This document shows, one piece after another, positions 52,161-60,666 of a stretch of 64,000 nucleotides of DNA (the stretch's first letter is position 1; every line of letters begins with the position of its first letter). Origin of the DNA: Dechloromonas denitrificans (lineage in GTDB: Bacteria > Pseudomonadota > Gammaproteobacteria > Burkholderiales > Rhodocyclaceae); the NCBI RefSeq assembly GCF_020510665.1, contig NZ_CP075187.1, forward strand, positions 2,394,001-2,458,000, given 5' to 3'. The notes beneath the pieces were generated by a model that saw only the letters and a program-made list of their open reading frames with translations, had not been told where the DNA came from and did no database searches. Both the position numbers and the translations under genes were made by a program.

Positions 52161-54925
52161 GCAAAGCAAGCGGCCTTTCCATGCGCTGGAAACTCGTGCT
52201 GGCGAGCGTGCTCGTCGAAGTTGTCATGCTTGCCATGCTTGTCTGGAACGGCCTGAGGCTGATGGACGAAACCCTGCAAAAGCAATCGCAGGTTCGTCTT
52301 CAGGAAATTTCCGTACTACTCAATGCATCGCTCGGGCCGGCGCTGGCCAGCCAGGACTATGCGCCGATTGCCGATGTATTCCGCCAGAGTCGGCGGAGCG
52401 ATGGCATCCAGTATTTTCTGCTGACCGACCCCCAAGGCAAGGTGCTGCTCGCCGATGGCTGGGACCTCGAAACACCGCCGCCCCCGGAACAGCCAGAAAT
52501 CAATCTCGGCACACAGGAAAAACGCTTTGACACGCGCATTCCGATCACCCTTTCCGGGCAGATCTACGGCCAGCTACATTTCGGCGTCTCGACCAGCTTC
52601 CTGCACGAAGCCAGGCAGCACCTTGGCCGGCAAAGCCTGAGTATTGCCGCCCTCGAAATCCTGCTCTCGATCGCCCTGCTTTCGGCGCTGGCCATCTGGC
52701 TGACCCGCCACCTGCGGCGCTTGCAGCAAGCCAGCGAAGCGGTGGGCAAAGGCCAGTTCAACTTCAACCTCAATATCGAATCAAACGACGAAGTCGGCCA
52801 ACTGGCCAGCACCTTCAACCAGATGACCCAGAAAATCGAGCAGCAGCTGAAGGCGCTTCGCAATTCGGAAGCCCGCTTCAAAAGCCTGCTCAACCTGTCT
52901 ACCGACCACTACTGGGAACAGGACAGCGATTTCCGTTTTTCAGTCCCTCCTTCAGGCAGCCTGAACAACAAGTTCCAGCATGTTGCCGAATGGCTGCGCG
53001 GGCAGCAGCGCTGGGAACTCAAGACCACGCTGACCGCCGAACAATGGACCGCCCACCGGGCCCAACTTGAAGCTCACGAATCGTTCCGCCGCCTGGAATA
53101 CGGCCTCTATTTCCCGGACGGTTCATTACGCTACTTCCAGGTCCACGGCGAGCCCTTCTTCGATAACGCCGGCGCCTTTGCCGGCTACCGCGGTACGGCT
53201 AACGACATCACCCAGCGCAAACTGGCAGAAGACTCATTACGACTTTCGGCCAGCGTTTTTGCCGAAGCACACGAAGGCATCATCATCACCGCCCCGAACT
53301 GGCAGATCATCGATCTGAATCCGATGGCCAGCGAGTTGACCGGATTCGGTCGCAGCGAGCTACTCGGCCAGGATTTGCGTCTGCAATATGTTGACGATGA
53401 CACCCGACGTTTCCAGGATGAGATCGCGCAGACACTGCACGAACAAGGGCACTGGCGGGGCGAAGTCACCGGCACACGAAAGGGAGGCAGCCACTTTCCG
53501 GAACAGCTCACGGCCAGCGCCGTGCGTAATCTTGCGGGCGAAACCACCAACTACATATTCATTTTCTCCGACAGCACGGCACTCAAGGAGCACCAGGCAA
53601 AACTGGAGGCAATGGCTCATTACGACAGCCTGACCCGCCTGCCCAATCGTGCCCTGCTGGCAGACCGGATGCAGCAATCACTGCAGCAGGCCAAGCGAAT
53701 GAATGAACTTCTGGCTGTTGCTTATCTTGACCTCGACGGATTCAAGCCGGTCAATGACAATTTTGGCCACGATGCAGGCGACGCCCTGTTAATCGAAGTG
53801 GCCAACCGTTTGCGCAGTACGGTACGCAGCGGCGATACGGTAGCTCGCCTGGGTGGCGACGAATTTGCACTGCTGTTGCGCGCCGATGATTTTGGCGAAT
53901 GCGAAGCTGCCTTGCTTCGGGTACTCGGGGCACTTTCCAGTGAATATCGCATCAAGGGCCAGAACATTCTGATCTCGGCCAGCATCGGCGTCACACTCTA
54001 TCCCAATGACACTTCCGAACCCGATGTCCTGCTACGCCATGCCGACCAGGCAATGTATGTGGCCAAACAGGCTGGCAGGAACCGTTACCATTTCTTCGAT
54101 GCCGACCTTGACCACAAGATGCGCTCGGAGCACGCACAAATTTCGCGCATCCAGTCGGCACTTCTGGCCGAAGAGTTTGTACTGTTCTACCAACCCAAGG
54201 TAGACATGCGAAACGGTCGGATAACAGGGGCAGAAGCATTGATCCGCTGGCAACATCCCGAGCAGGGCTTGCTTCCACCTGGCGAATTCCTGCCCTTGAT
54301 CGATAACACCGAAACAATCGTCACTCTGGGCGACTGGGTGATTGAGCAAGCCCTCAAACAAATGGCGATATGGCAAAAAATGGGGCTCACGGTTCCGATC
54401 AGCGTCAATATTGCCGCCCGACAATTCCAGGCAGAAACATTTGTTGCCCGCCTGAAGGAACTGCTCAGCCTTTACCGTCACGTTCCCCCCTCCTGGCTGG
54501 AACTGGAAATTGTCGAAACAGCCGCGCTGGATGACATCATCGAAGTCAGCAACATCATTCGAAGCTGTGAGGCACTCGGCGTCTCCTTTGCGCTCGACGA
54601 TTTCGGCACAGGCTACTCATCGCTGACCTACTTCAAGCGCCTGCCCGCACGAACCCTCAAGATCGACCAATCCTTCATTCGCGACATGCTGGCCGACCCG
54701 GAAGATCTGGCCATTGTCGAAGGCATCATCGGTTTAGCCAAAGCCTTCCAGCGCACAGTCATTGCAGAAGGTGTAGAAACTGCGGCACACGGTTGCCGCC
54801 TCATGCAAATGGGCTGCTACCACGCCCAAGGCTACGGTATCGCCCGCCCCATGCCTGCCAATCAATTACCGGGCTGGATTGAAAACTTCAGGCCAGACCC
54901 ATCATGGATCGAACAGGTACGCTGA
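52157..54925 (+). CDS. Membrane sensor with HAMP, PAS, GGDEF and EAL domains
   Basis: A 922-aa c-di-GMP signalling protein. TM1 is at about 10-32, periplasmic region to about 160, TM2 about 165-188, HAMP, two PAS domains (about 230-350 and 355-480), GGDEF with intact GGDEF at 566-570 and upstream RSGD inhibitory site, then EAL with E693-A694-L695 and DDFGTGYSSL. Both catalytic halves look complete, so it may make or destroy c-di-GMP. It overlaps the PhnD-like gene upstream and patatin downstream. Confidence 0.93.
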   Translation: MSKASGLSMRWKLVLASVLVEVVMLAMLVWNGLRLMDETLQKQSQVRLQEISVLLNASLGPALASQDYAPIADVFRQSRRSDGIQYFLLTDPQGKVLLADGWDLETPPPPEQPEINLGTQEKRFDTRIPITLSGQIYGQLHFGVSTSFLHEARQHLGRQSLSIAALEILLSIALLSALAIWLTRHLRRLQQASEAVGKGQFNFNLNIESNDEVGQLASTFNQMTQKIEQQLKALRNSEARFKSLLNLSTDHYWEQDSDFRFSVPPSGSLNNKFQHVAEWLRGQQRWELKTTLTAEQWTAHRAQLEAHESFRRLEYGLYFPDGSLRYFQVHGEPFFDNAGAFAGYRGTANDITQRKLAEDSLRLSASVFAEAHEGIIITAPNWQIIDLNPMASELTGFGRSELLGQDLRLQYVDDDTRRFQDEIAQTLHEQGHWRGEVTGTRKGGSHFPEQLTASAVRNLAGETTNYIFIFSDSTALKEHQAKLEAMAHYDSLTRLPNRALLADRMQQSLQQAKRMNELLAVAYLDLDGFKPVNDNFGHDAGDALLIEVANRLRSTVRSGDTVARLGGDEFALLLRADDFGECEAALLRVLGALSSEYRIKGQNILISASIGVTLYPNDTSEPDVLLRHADQAMYVAKQAGRNRYHFFDADLDHKMRSEHAQISRIQSALLAEEFVLFYQPKVDMRNGRITGAEALIRWQHPEQGLLPPGEFLPLIDNTETIVTLGDWVIEQALKQMAIWQKMGLTVPISVNIAARQFQAETFVARLKELLSLYRHVPPSWLELEIVETAALDDIIEVSNIIRSCEALGVSFALDDFGTGYSSLTYFKRLPARTLKIDQSFIRDMLADPEDLAIVEGIIGLAKAFQRTVIAEGVETAAHGCRLMQMGCYHAQGYGIARPMPANQLPGWIENFRPDPSWIEQVR

Positions 54926-56055
54926 ACAGGGACAGGACCGCCCTCATTTTAACCGGCGGCGGGGCCCGGGCTGCCTATCAGGCCGGCTTCCTGCTCGCAG
55001 TCGCAAAACTATCGAGCAACCGGCGACACAATCCTTTTCCCATTCTTTGCGGAACATCGGCTGGTGCAATCAATGCAGCAGGGATTGCCTGCCTGGCTGA
55101 CAATTTCGGCAAAGCAGCCTCACGGCTCGCCAACATCTGGCGCAACATGCATGCTGGCGATATTTATCGGGCAGACCCTCTCGGGATTGGCGCTTCGGGA
55201 GCTCGCTGGCTATCCATGCTCGCCTTTGGCTGGATCGTTCAAAATCCGCCACGTTCGCTGCTCGACAATGCACCACTCCGGGAACTACTGAGCCGACACC
55301 TCGACTTCAAGGGAATCGACCGAGCCATCGCCAAAGGAGCCCTCCACGCCGTCAGCATCTCGGCCTCCGGCTACGAGTCAGGCGAAAGCATCAGCTTTTT
55401 TCAGGCGCACCCTTCGGCCGAGCCTTGGGAACGAATCCAGCGACACGGATTGCGCGCAGAACTGGGCGTCGAACACCTTCTTGCATCCAGTGCCATCCCT
55501 TTCATTTTCCCTGCCACACGCATTCACCGGGAGTATTTCGGTGACGGCTCGATGCGCCAACTAGCGCCTATCTCACCCGCAATCCATCTTGGCGCAGAAC
55601 GTATTCTGGTCGTTGGCGCGGGAAGAAAAAACGAACATCAGGAGCGACGACACGTTGAAACACACCCCTCGCTTGCCCAAATTGCCGGCCATGCACTTTC
55701 CAGTATTTTCCTGGATGGATTGGCCGTTGATATTGAGCGCATGCAGCGAATCAACAACACCCTGTCGAAAATTCCAGCCGACGTACGCCAAACCGCGGGG
55801 ATCAGCCTGCGTCCGATCAAAACTTTGGTGATTTCGCCCTCCGAACGGCTTGATCGCATTGCCGCCGAACACGCAACCGCACTCCCGTGGGCCGTCAAGG
55901 CTCTGCTGACCGGTATCGGAGCAATGAACCGACGTGGCGGCGCCCTGACCAGCTACCTGCTATTTGAGAAGCCTTATACACGGGCGTTGATCGACCTGGG
56001 ATACGCCGACACCATGGCCCGCAGTACGGAAGTCGGCGATTTTCTGGAGCTCTGA
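54904..56055 (+). CDS. Patatin-like phospholipase
   Basis: Lipid acyl hydrolase of 383 aa. It has oxyanion motif TGGGARAAYQAG, nucleophile GTSAG (CGTSAGAINA) and the DG dyad partner (FGDGSMRQ). No signal peptide is evident. The first 22 bases overlap the GGDEF/EAL gene, making a three-gene operon. Whether c-di-GMP controls the lipase is unknown. Confidence 0.9.
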   Translation: MDRTGTLNRDRTALILTGGGARAAYQAGFLLAVAKLSSNRRHNPFPILCGTSAGAINAAGIACLADNFGKAASRLANIWRNMHAGDIYRADPLGIGASGARWLSMLAFGWIVQNPPRSLLDNAPLRELLSRHLDFKGIDRAIAKGALHAVSISASGYESGESISFFQAHPSAEPWERIQRHGLRAELGVEHLLASSAIPFIFPATRIHREYFGDGSMRQLAPISPAIHLGAERILVVGAGRKNEHQERRHVETHPSLAQIAGHALSSIFLDGLAVDIERMQRINNTLSKIPADVRQTAGISLRPIKTLVISPSERLDRIAAEHATALPWAVKALLTGIGAMNRRGGALTSYLLFEKPYTRALIDLGYADTMARSTEVGDFLEL

Positions 56056-56090
56056 CTTTATCCCGCAAAGCGAGTCAGACCGTCACAAAC

Positions 56091-56342
56091 CTAGTCGCCT
56101 GAAACTTCCTGATCAGTCGATTCCTCTGCTGCCTGCGCGGTCATGGCTTCGGCATTACGCTCAAAATACAGCTGAATCGCCTCGCGCAAATTGGCCACTG
56201 CCTCTGCATCCGTAGCCCCATCGCTGGTTACATCAATATCCAGACAACGAGCAACAAACATCCCGTCTTCAGGATAAACCTCGTACTTGATTCTGTAGGG
56301 AGCAGGTTGGTTCACGGGAGAAGGCGTAATGATGGTCTGCAT
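56091..56342 (-). CDS. HicB-like antitoxin-family protein, orphan
   Basis: The 83-aa protein has the HicB/UPF0150 beta-alpha pattern (YEVYPEDGMFVARCLDIDVTSDGATDAEAVANLREAI). It lacks a C-terminal DNA-binding domain, and no HicA-like toxin is adjacent. It lies directly beside the attachment site of the mobile element, on the chromosomal side. Confidence 0.7.
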   Translation of the reverse strand: MQTIITPSPVNQPAPYRIKYEVYPEDGMFVARCLDIDVTSDGATDAEAVANLREAIQLYFERNAEAMTAQAAEESTDQEVSGD

Positions 56343-56387
56343 TGGACAATCAGGGCGCGGAACCCTGGATCCCTTTAAAGGGAGTTT

Positions 56388-56443
56388 TGGCGGGTCCGGT
56401 GAGATTCGAACTCACGATGGGTTTCCCCACGCCGGTTTTCAAG
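56388..56443 (-). pseudogene. 3' fragment of tRNA-Ser(UGA): attachment site at element left end
   Basis: Read on the minus strand this holds the anticodon loop CTTGAAA, the 3' anticodon stem ACCGG, a long variable arm (TGGGGAAACCCA), the T arm (GTGAG, TTCGAAT, CTCAC), the acceptor strand CGGACCC, G and CCA. The 5' half (an acceptor strand GGGTCCG and a D arm) is missing: upstream sequence diverges at the anticodon loop. That is the pattern left when an integrase recombines in a tRNA gene. A CCGGT 12 bases further out may be coincidental. Confidence 0.85.
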
Positions 56444-56560
56444 TTCTAGGGAAGCACCGGTAGCGCCACCGCAATGGCACATGCCTCGCAACAGTTATCA
56501 AAAAGCACACGAAGTCAGTAGCACGCTCGGTCCTGCCTACGTCCTTTTCGGAGGTCTGCA

Positions 56561-57535
56561 ATGGCATCAATCAGATTTAGAACCAACAAATGGCAGTGCC
56601 GCATACAACGGCAAGGCTTCCCTGCGCTCTCCAAGGCATTTGAGACAAAGGAGGATGCTCAGCGATGGGCACGAGGTATCGAACGCTCAATGGATCTTGG
56701 CGAGTATGAAGTTGCCGAGACCACCACAACCACCCTTACCGACCTAATCGATCGATACCTGAAAGAAGTCACTCCGACGAAACGAGGTGCATTTCAAGAA
56801 AAGTATCGTCTCGGCGTCATCAAGGCCGACAAGGTAGCCACAATGAACATCAAAACCATCACATCAGCAGACGTGGCAGCATTTCGTGATCGTCGTCTGA
56901 CCACGGTAAAACCCATTACGGCAAGACATGATCTATGCGCCATGTCAGCAGTCTTTGAACATGCCCGGCTGGAATGGTCGTATCCGATCACCAACCCAGT
57001 CAGGGGAATTCGTAAGCCATCTATAGGACAAGGCAGAGATCGCAGACTGAATGGCAACGAAGAAGAAAGACTACTGGTCACATTCCAAAACTGCCGTAGC
57101 AGTTGGATCAAGCCCCTGTTCCAGTTCTCCATCGAAACCGCTTGCCGGAGAAGTGAAGCACTGAAGCTGAAATGGGCAGATGTTGATCTTGGCAAACGAA
57201 TTGCGGTTCTCCGTGGCACCAAGAATGGCGACAACCGAGTGATCCCTCTGTCCGGAAAGGCGGTGCAAGTTCTATCTGCACTACCTAGGGATCTAAAAGG
57301 CAATGTCTTCCCTGTACCGATGCCGACAGTCCGTAGTGCATTTGAACATGCTTGCAAACGTGCCGAAATTGAAAATCTGAGGTGGCATGATCTACGGCAT
57401 GAGGCTGTCAGCCGCTTGCACGAACGTGGATTGAGTACGGTCGAGGTAGCTGCAATTTCCGGCCACAAGACATTGGCTTGCCTCGCACGGTATAGCCACA
57501 TGAAAGTTGAGCGACTGGCTGAAAAGCTGGCCTGA
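56561..57535 (+). CDS. Tyrosine recombinase / integrase
   Basis: The 324-aa site-specific recombinase. An SAM-like core-binding domain is at about 58-145; the catalytic domain has R197 (ETACRRSEAL), K221 (TKNGDNR), H276-xx-R279 (WHDLRH), H302 (SGHKT) and nucleophile Y311 (ARYSHM). It starts 10 bases after GGAGG. Its position beside the tRNA fragment shows that it probably carried out this integration. Confidence 0.95.
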   Translation: MASIRFRTNKWQCRIQRQGFPALSKAFETKEDAQRWARGIERSMDLGEYEVAETTTTTLTDLIDRYLKEVTPTKRGAFQEKYRLGVIKADKVATMNIKTITSADVAAFRDRRLTTVKPITARHDLCAMSAVFEHARLEWSYPITNPVRGIRKPSIGQGRDRRLNGNEEERLLVTFQNCRSSWIKPLFQFSIETACRRSEALKLKWADVDLGKRIAVLRGTKNGDNRVIPLSGKAVQVLSALPRDLKGNVFPVPMPTVRSAFEHACKRAEIENLRWHDLRHEAVSRLHERGLSTVEVAAISGHKTLACLARYSHMKVERLAEKLA

Positions 57536-57591
57536 CCACCACCCCGAGAAACTGAAAGCTGAAATTTTGGAAACCTACCGTCCTGCAGCAT

Positions 57592-57612
57592 GGGGGATGG
57601 AGGGGTAGCAGT
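57592..57612 (+). repeat. G-rich repeat, copy 1
   Basis: 21 bases beginning GGGGGATGG and ending GGGGTAGCAGT. It matches the copy at 62446-62466 at 19 of 21 positions, though the flanks differ. It starts 56 bases after the integrase stop codon. Confidence 0.7.
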
Positions 57613-57766
57613 GCGCTCAGAGTTCCAGGAAAAACACTGCCTCCGGAGTCGATGTGTGATCCAAGTTGGACTTGTATTGCATAAACTAGGCCGCGCTCAC
57701 CACTGAGATATGTAAGCGTCTCGGCTGGAAGTAACTTTCAGTCGGGAATTGTGGCGGGTACTACCC

Positions 57767-57796
57767 AACGGACTTTCGCAAGGGAGTCCGTTTTTT
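57767..57796 (+). terminator. Terminator downstream of integrase region
   Basis: ACGGACT (57768-57774) pairs with AGTCCGT (57785-57791), followed by six T. Confidence 0.85.
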
Positions 57797-57830
57797 ATTG
57801 GCCGAATCGCATCCGCAGCCAGAAGCAGCC

Positions 57831-57859
57831 ATTCAGGCATTCAGGCATTCAGGCATTCA
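57831..57859 (+). repeat. Tandem 8-base repeat ATTCAGGC
   Basis: Three perfect copies of ATTCAGGC plus ATTCA, in a non-coding area. Copy number may vary by slippage. Confidence 0.85.
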
Positions 57860-58074
57860 TCCTATAAGCGGTCATACGCATATTTTTGTCCCATAGTGCG
57901 AAATTGAAAACGCGGCTAGCATATTTGAGTTGTTATACTGATAGTCAGCATACCAAGTAACTGAATCGTAAAATTTCTGTCAAGGCGCGGCCTTCGGCTG
58001 CTGGGACGCGCAGCTTACCTAGCACGCTAGGCCAATTTCAGATCACCCGAACCCAAGCAGCTTACGAGAAAAGT

Positions 58075-58533
58075 ATGAACTCACACACCATAAAAAATAC
58101 ATTCACCATATTCGTTGCGCTACTGTTCTCAGCGTGTTCATCAATTGATCTAGCACCTTCAGCAATTGACAGCGAAGCTAAGACGTTCAAAGGCGAGGAA
58201 GGAAAGTCTGTTATCTATGTTGTTCAAAACGGCGGCTATAGCTCAGCCAGAGCTCTGTTCCAAATCACGCTGAACGGGCAGCCACAAGGATCTCTTTCGG
58301 GGCAAACCTACCATCGAATATCTGCTGCGCCCGGCACGCAGATGATTGCCGCTTCAGCTACAGAGAACGAACGAGTTCTGCGGCTTGTCACAACACCAGG
58401 GAGCGTTGTGTTTGTTGGGGTGAGCTCAACGATTGGATGGTCCAGCATGCGCGTTGGAGATATCCGAAAACTAGATGACGAAGAAGGAAGGCAAGCTGTT
58501 CTCGAAGCTAAAATGGCACAGGGTTTTCGATAG
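58075..58533 (+). CDS. DUF2846-like lipoprotein
   Basis: The 152-aa protein has a lipoprotein signal with lipobox FSAC at residues 18-21. The mature part (SVIYVVQNGGYSSARALFQITLNGQPQGSL, APGTQMIAAS, GSVVFVGVS) resembles DUF2846 proteins. RBS is weak (GAGAAAAGT). It stands alone between non-coding stretches and is followed by an attC-like fold and a terminator. Confidence 0.75.
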   Translation: MNSHTIKNTFTIFVALLFSACSSIDLAPSAIDSEAKTFKGEEGKSVIYVVQNGGYSSARALFQITLNGQPQGSLSGQTYHRISAAPGTQMIAASATENERVLRLVTTPGSVVFVGVSSTIGWSSMRVGDIRKLDDEEGRQAVLEAKMAQGFR

Positions 58534-58585
58534 CCACACGCCAAGCAAAAAGTGCGTATTTACGAACGCAAAAGCAGAGAGCGTT

Positions 58586-58656
58586 GCCTAACCAGTCAAT
58601 CAACCGGACCTCACTCGGCAAGCCGGGCGTTGCCGGTTAATCGACTGACGTTCAGT
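58586..58656 (+). repeat. Inverted repeat with attC-like outline
   Basis: GCCTAAC (fits RYYYAAC) at 58586-58592, then CAGTCAATCAACCGG (58593-58607) pairing with CCGGTTAATCGACTG (58633-58647) at 13 of 15 positions, then GTTCAGT at 58650-58656 where an integron attC would have GTTRRRY. The right core is poor, so this may be a decayed attC or an unrelated hairpin. Confidence 0.4.
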
Positions 58657-58673
58657 TTAAGCAGCCCCACGAA

Positions 58674-58709
58674 GCCCCAGCTATCCTTGTGATGCCTGGG
58701 GCATTTTTA
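58674..58709 (+). terminator. Terminator after the lipoprotein gene
   Basis: GCCCCAG (58674-58680) pairs with CTGGGGC (58696-58702), followed by ATTTTTAT. The next gene starts 17 bases later. Confidence 0.8.
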
Positions 58710-58726
58710 TGAGAAGTCCATAAACC

Positions 58727-59041
58727 ATGCCCCCTCGCGCCAAGAAATCCAACCTTAGCCCGATGATGAAGCGTTGTACTGTTAGTACAGGAAAAGCAAT
58801 TCAGAAAACCATCCCACACCTAGAGCAAGCTGGTGTCAGCCTCGCGCAATGGGTAACTACCGACCATACGGGATTTAGCCAGGCGTTACTCAAAATGCCA
58901 GCACTAGGTTTCTGGGATAGCTGCCTGAAAATCACGCTACGCTTCATCTTCGCAGTTGTTGGCTGCGCACTATCCGGACTGCTCGTTTTCCTAATGGTTA
59001 CCTTGGGAATTCCATTTTTGATCACTGGCGGACCGCCATGA
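58727..59041 (+). CDS. Small membrane protein, unknown
   Basis: The 104-aa protein has a basic N-terminus (MPPRAKKSNLS) and one or two hydrophobic segments at about 70-100 (LRFIFAVVGCALSGLLVFLMV). Not recognised. It lies between two terminators, with only a weak ribosome-binding site. Confidence 0.55.
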   Translation: MPPRAKKSNLSPMMKRCTVSTGKAIQKTIPHLEQAGVSLAQWVTTDHTGFSQALLKMPALGFWDSCLKITLRFIFAVVGCALSGLLVFLMVTLGIPFLITGGPP

Positions 59042-59063
59042 CAATCCAAACTAGCTCATCCAC

Positions 59064-59095
59064 GCCCCCAGGAGAAATCCTTGGGGCTTTTTTTT
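59064..59095 (+). terminator. Terminator, repeat-type 1
   Basis: GCCCCcAGGA and TCCTtGGGGC with a GAAA loop, then eight T. The loop sequence GGAGAAATCC recurs in the terminator at 60609. Confidence 0.85.
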
Positions 59096-59117
59096 GCCTA
59101 TCCGAAAGGCGCACTCC

Positions 59118-59240
59118 ATGTCACACCCAGCATCAACCACAAATCAGCCGCAGCCAGTCAATTGCACGACGCAAAAGAAAATCCAACGTAACCACCTATC
59201 CACTTTCCACCCCAGCACCCCATACACGGGAACAACATGA
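59118..59240 (+). CDS. 40-aa leader peptide, copy A (possible)
   Basis: MSHPASTTNQ to RNHLSTFHPSTPYTGTT, with AAAGG 11 bases upstream. The TGA overlaps the ATG of the broken gene at 59237 (ATGA). Its last 17 residues match those of the leader at 60667-60777. The reading frame is conserved in both copies, which argues for translation. Confidence 0.4.
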   Translation: MSHPASTTNQPQPVNCTTQKKIQRNHLSTFHPSTPYTGTT

Positions 59241-59302
59241 TCATCGTTACCAAAGCATCAGATACCAATTGCAACACCCAGCTTCTCTTACGACCAGCCT
59301 AA
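59237..59302 (+). pseudogene. Remnant of a duplicated copy of the gene at 60774
   Basis: MIIVTKASDT matches the first ten residues of the 60774 protein (MIIVTEASDI), then the frame stops after 21 codons. The 49 bases before both ATGs align without gaps, 41 identical. The truncated copy is followed by unrelated sequence. Confidence 0.7.
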
Positions 59303-59467
59303 ATCCTCACGAAGCGCACGAATAAGGCGACCAGTAATGTTTTGAAGAGATGACTGTTTGACGACAAGAGACATGTTGCAAGTCTCGTGACAAAGAACAA
59401 GCGCGTAGTCATGTTAATCGTTACAATCAGCCCAAAGAAACCCATTCCGCATAGGAGTACATCAAAA

Positions 59468-60577
59468 ATGAATAGATTTGGAAAACCTTTGATAATAATA
59501 GGAGCAATTACTCTCCTTGTGGCATTAAATATGGATGTATCCGTTGAAAGTGGATACGGTCGAGTCAATAATATTGGTCTAATGGCAGACCGCAGCAAGT
59601 ACCTTCTATTAGGTGCACTATTGGTCGTTGCCGGTCTATTTGTAAATTTCAAGAACAGCGAAAACCAATCGACAGACAACACTTCCAATTCAGACGAAAT
59701 AAAATGCCCGTTTTGTGCGGAGCTTATCAAAAAAGATGCAAAGCTTTGCAAGCATTGCAAAAGCACAATCCCCGAAGCTCAAACTCCCATTCCTACCATC
59801 AACATTGCTCCCAACCAAGACACTAATCCAACACAAGTGCTGGGGTCAGAGCCACCTCCAGCCAAATCACCCCCACTAGTATCGCCAAAAGTCAATAGAT
59901 CCGAATTCAACAGATCATTTACAGAAGAATTTAGTACCCCATTAAATTTTGACGAAATTCGAACAATCCTAGCGAATGAGTTGAGCAATTCAATCAAAGG
60001 ATTCCAGAAAGATAGTCTGCTATATTTTCAAGGTAAATCGATTTACGCAGAGGCAACCCTGTCACATATAGATGGAAAAAAATGGTTTGTAAAAATAGAC
60101 TATCTTGAGGAAATGAGCACTTGGTCATCAATCGGAATTTTACTTGTAGCAATCGTCATATCTGCAATCACCAACAGCTACACAGCGTTCGGGTTATTAT
60201 TAATAATTGGTCCAATCATAATAATACTTCGAGCAATCTTCAGCAGCAGATTAAATACAAAAACGATAAAAATCTCCATCGAATCGTTTAAGAAATCACT
60301 TCAAGAAAACTCTATTCCAATCGCAGGAAGACCAAGATCACATATTGAACTCACCTCTTCCGACACCTATGCCCTTAAACTTGTAACAACCGGAAACCAT
60401 GAGAAAGAAGTCAAGGCAGCCATCCGGGAAATCCTAGAACTTGGAATTAACGACACAAACGATTTGATAAAGAACCAACCTTGCATAATAGCCTCCGGCC
60501 TATCGGCGTCTGAAATAACAACCATCAAATATAAATTAATGAAAGCAGGAGCATCTGTAGAAATCGAAAACTGCTAA
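59468..60577 (+). CDS. Membrane zinc-ribbon protein with L7/L12 C-terminal-like domain
   Basis: The 369-aa protein has TM helices at about 7-24 and 44-61, a zinc ribbon (C80, C83, C94, C97), a Pro-rich linker, a globular region at 150-215, two more helices (about 220-256) and a C-terminal domain at 302-367. That last segment (NHEKEVKAAIREILELGI, NDLIKNQP, GLSASEITTIKYKLMKAGASVEIE) has the pattern of the ribosomal L7/L12 C-terminal domain. The gene is markedly AT-rich compared with its surroundings and lies between the two copies of a duplicated block. Function unknown. Confidence 0.7.
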   Translation: MNRFGKPLIIIGAITLLVALNMDVSVESGYGRVNNIGLMADRSKYLLLGALLVVAGLFVNFKNSENQSTDNTSNSDEIKCPFCAELIKKDAKLCKHCKSTIPEAQTPIPTINIAPNQDTNPTQVLGSEPPPAKSPPLVSPKVNRSEFNRSFTEEFSTPLNFDEIRTILANELSNSIKGFQKDSLLYFQGKSIYAEATLSHIDGKKWFVKIDYLEEMSTWSSIGILLVAIVISAITNSYTAFGLLLIIGPIIIILRAIFSSRLNTKTIKISIESFKKSLQENSIPIAGRPRSHIELTSSDTYALKLVTTGNHEKEVKAAIREILELGINDTNDLIKNQPCIIASGLSASEITTIKYKLMKAGASVEIENC

Positions 60578-60608
60578 CCAAAAACATCTTTAACACTTTC
60601 TAACTCAG

Positions 60609-60644
60609 CGCCCCCTGGAGAAATCCTCGGGGCGTTTTCTTTCG
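60609..60644 (+). terminator. Terminator, repeat-type 2
   Basis: CGCCCC (60609-60614) and GGGGCG (60629-60634) around GGAGAAATCC, then TTTTCTTT. It is a diverged copy of the terminator at 59064. Confidence 0.8.
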
Positions 60645-60666
60645 TCCAATCAGAAAGGAAATACCA

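Larger units (their letters stand above)
57536..58074. other. Non-coding stretch after the integrase
   Basis: No convincing gene in 539 bases. It holds a G-rich motif (57592-57612), a terminator (57767-57796), an 8-base tandem repeat (57831-57859) and several small inverted repeats such as CCTAGC/GCTAGG at 58018-58031. A short transcript ending at the terminator is possible. Confidence 0.6.

Noticed and set aside
56343..56560. Intact tRNA-Ser gene, possibly with a short intron
   Set aside because: A CCGGT stands 12 bases before the anticodon loop, but no matching acceptor strand (GGGTCCG) or D arm follows, so the 5' half is absent.
59038..59325. 95-aa frame overlapping the end of the 58727 gene
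   Set aside because: It runs through a strong terminator at 59064-59095 and is out of frame with the conserved leader peptide.
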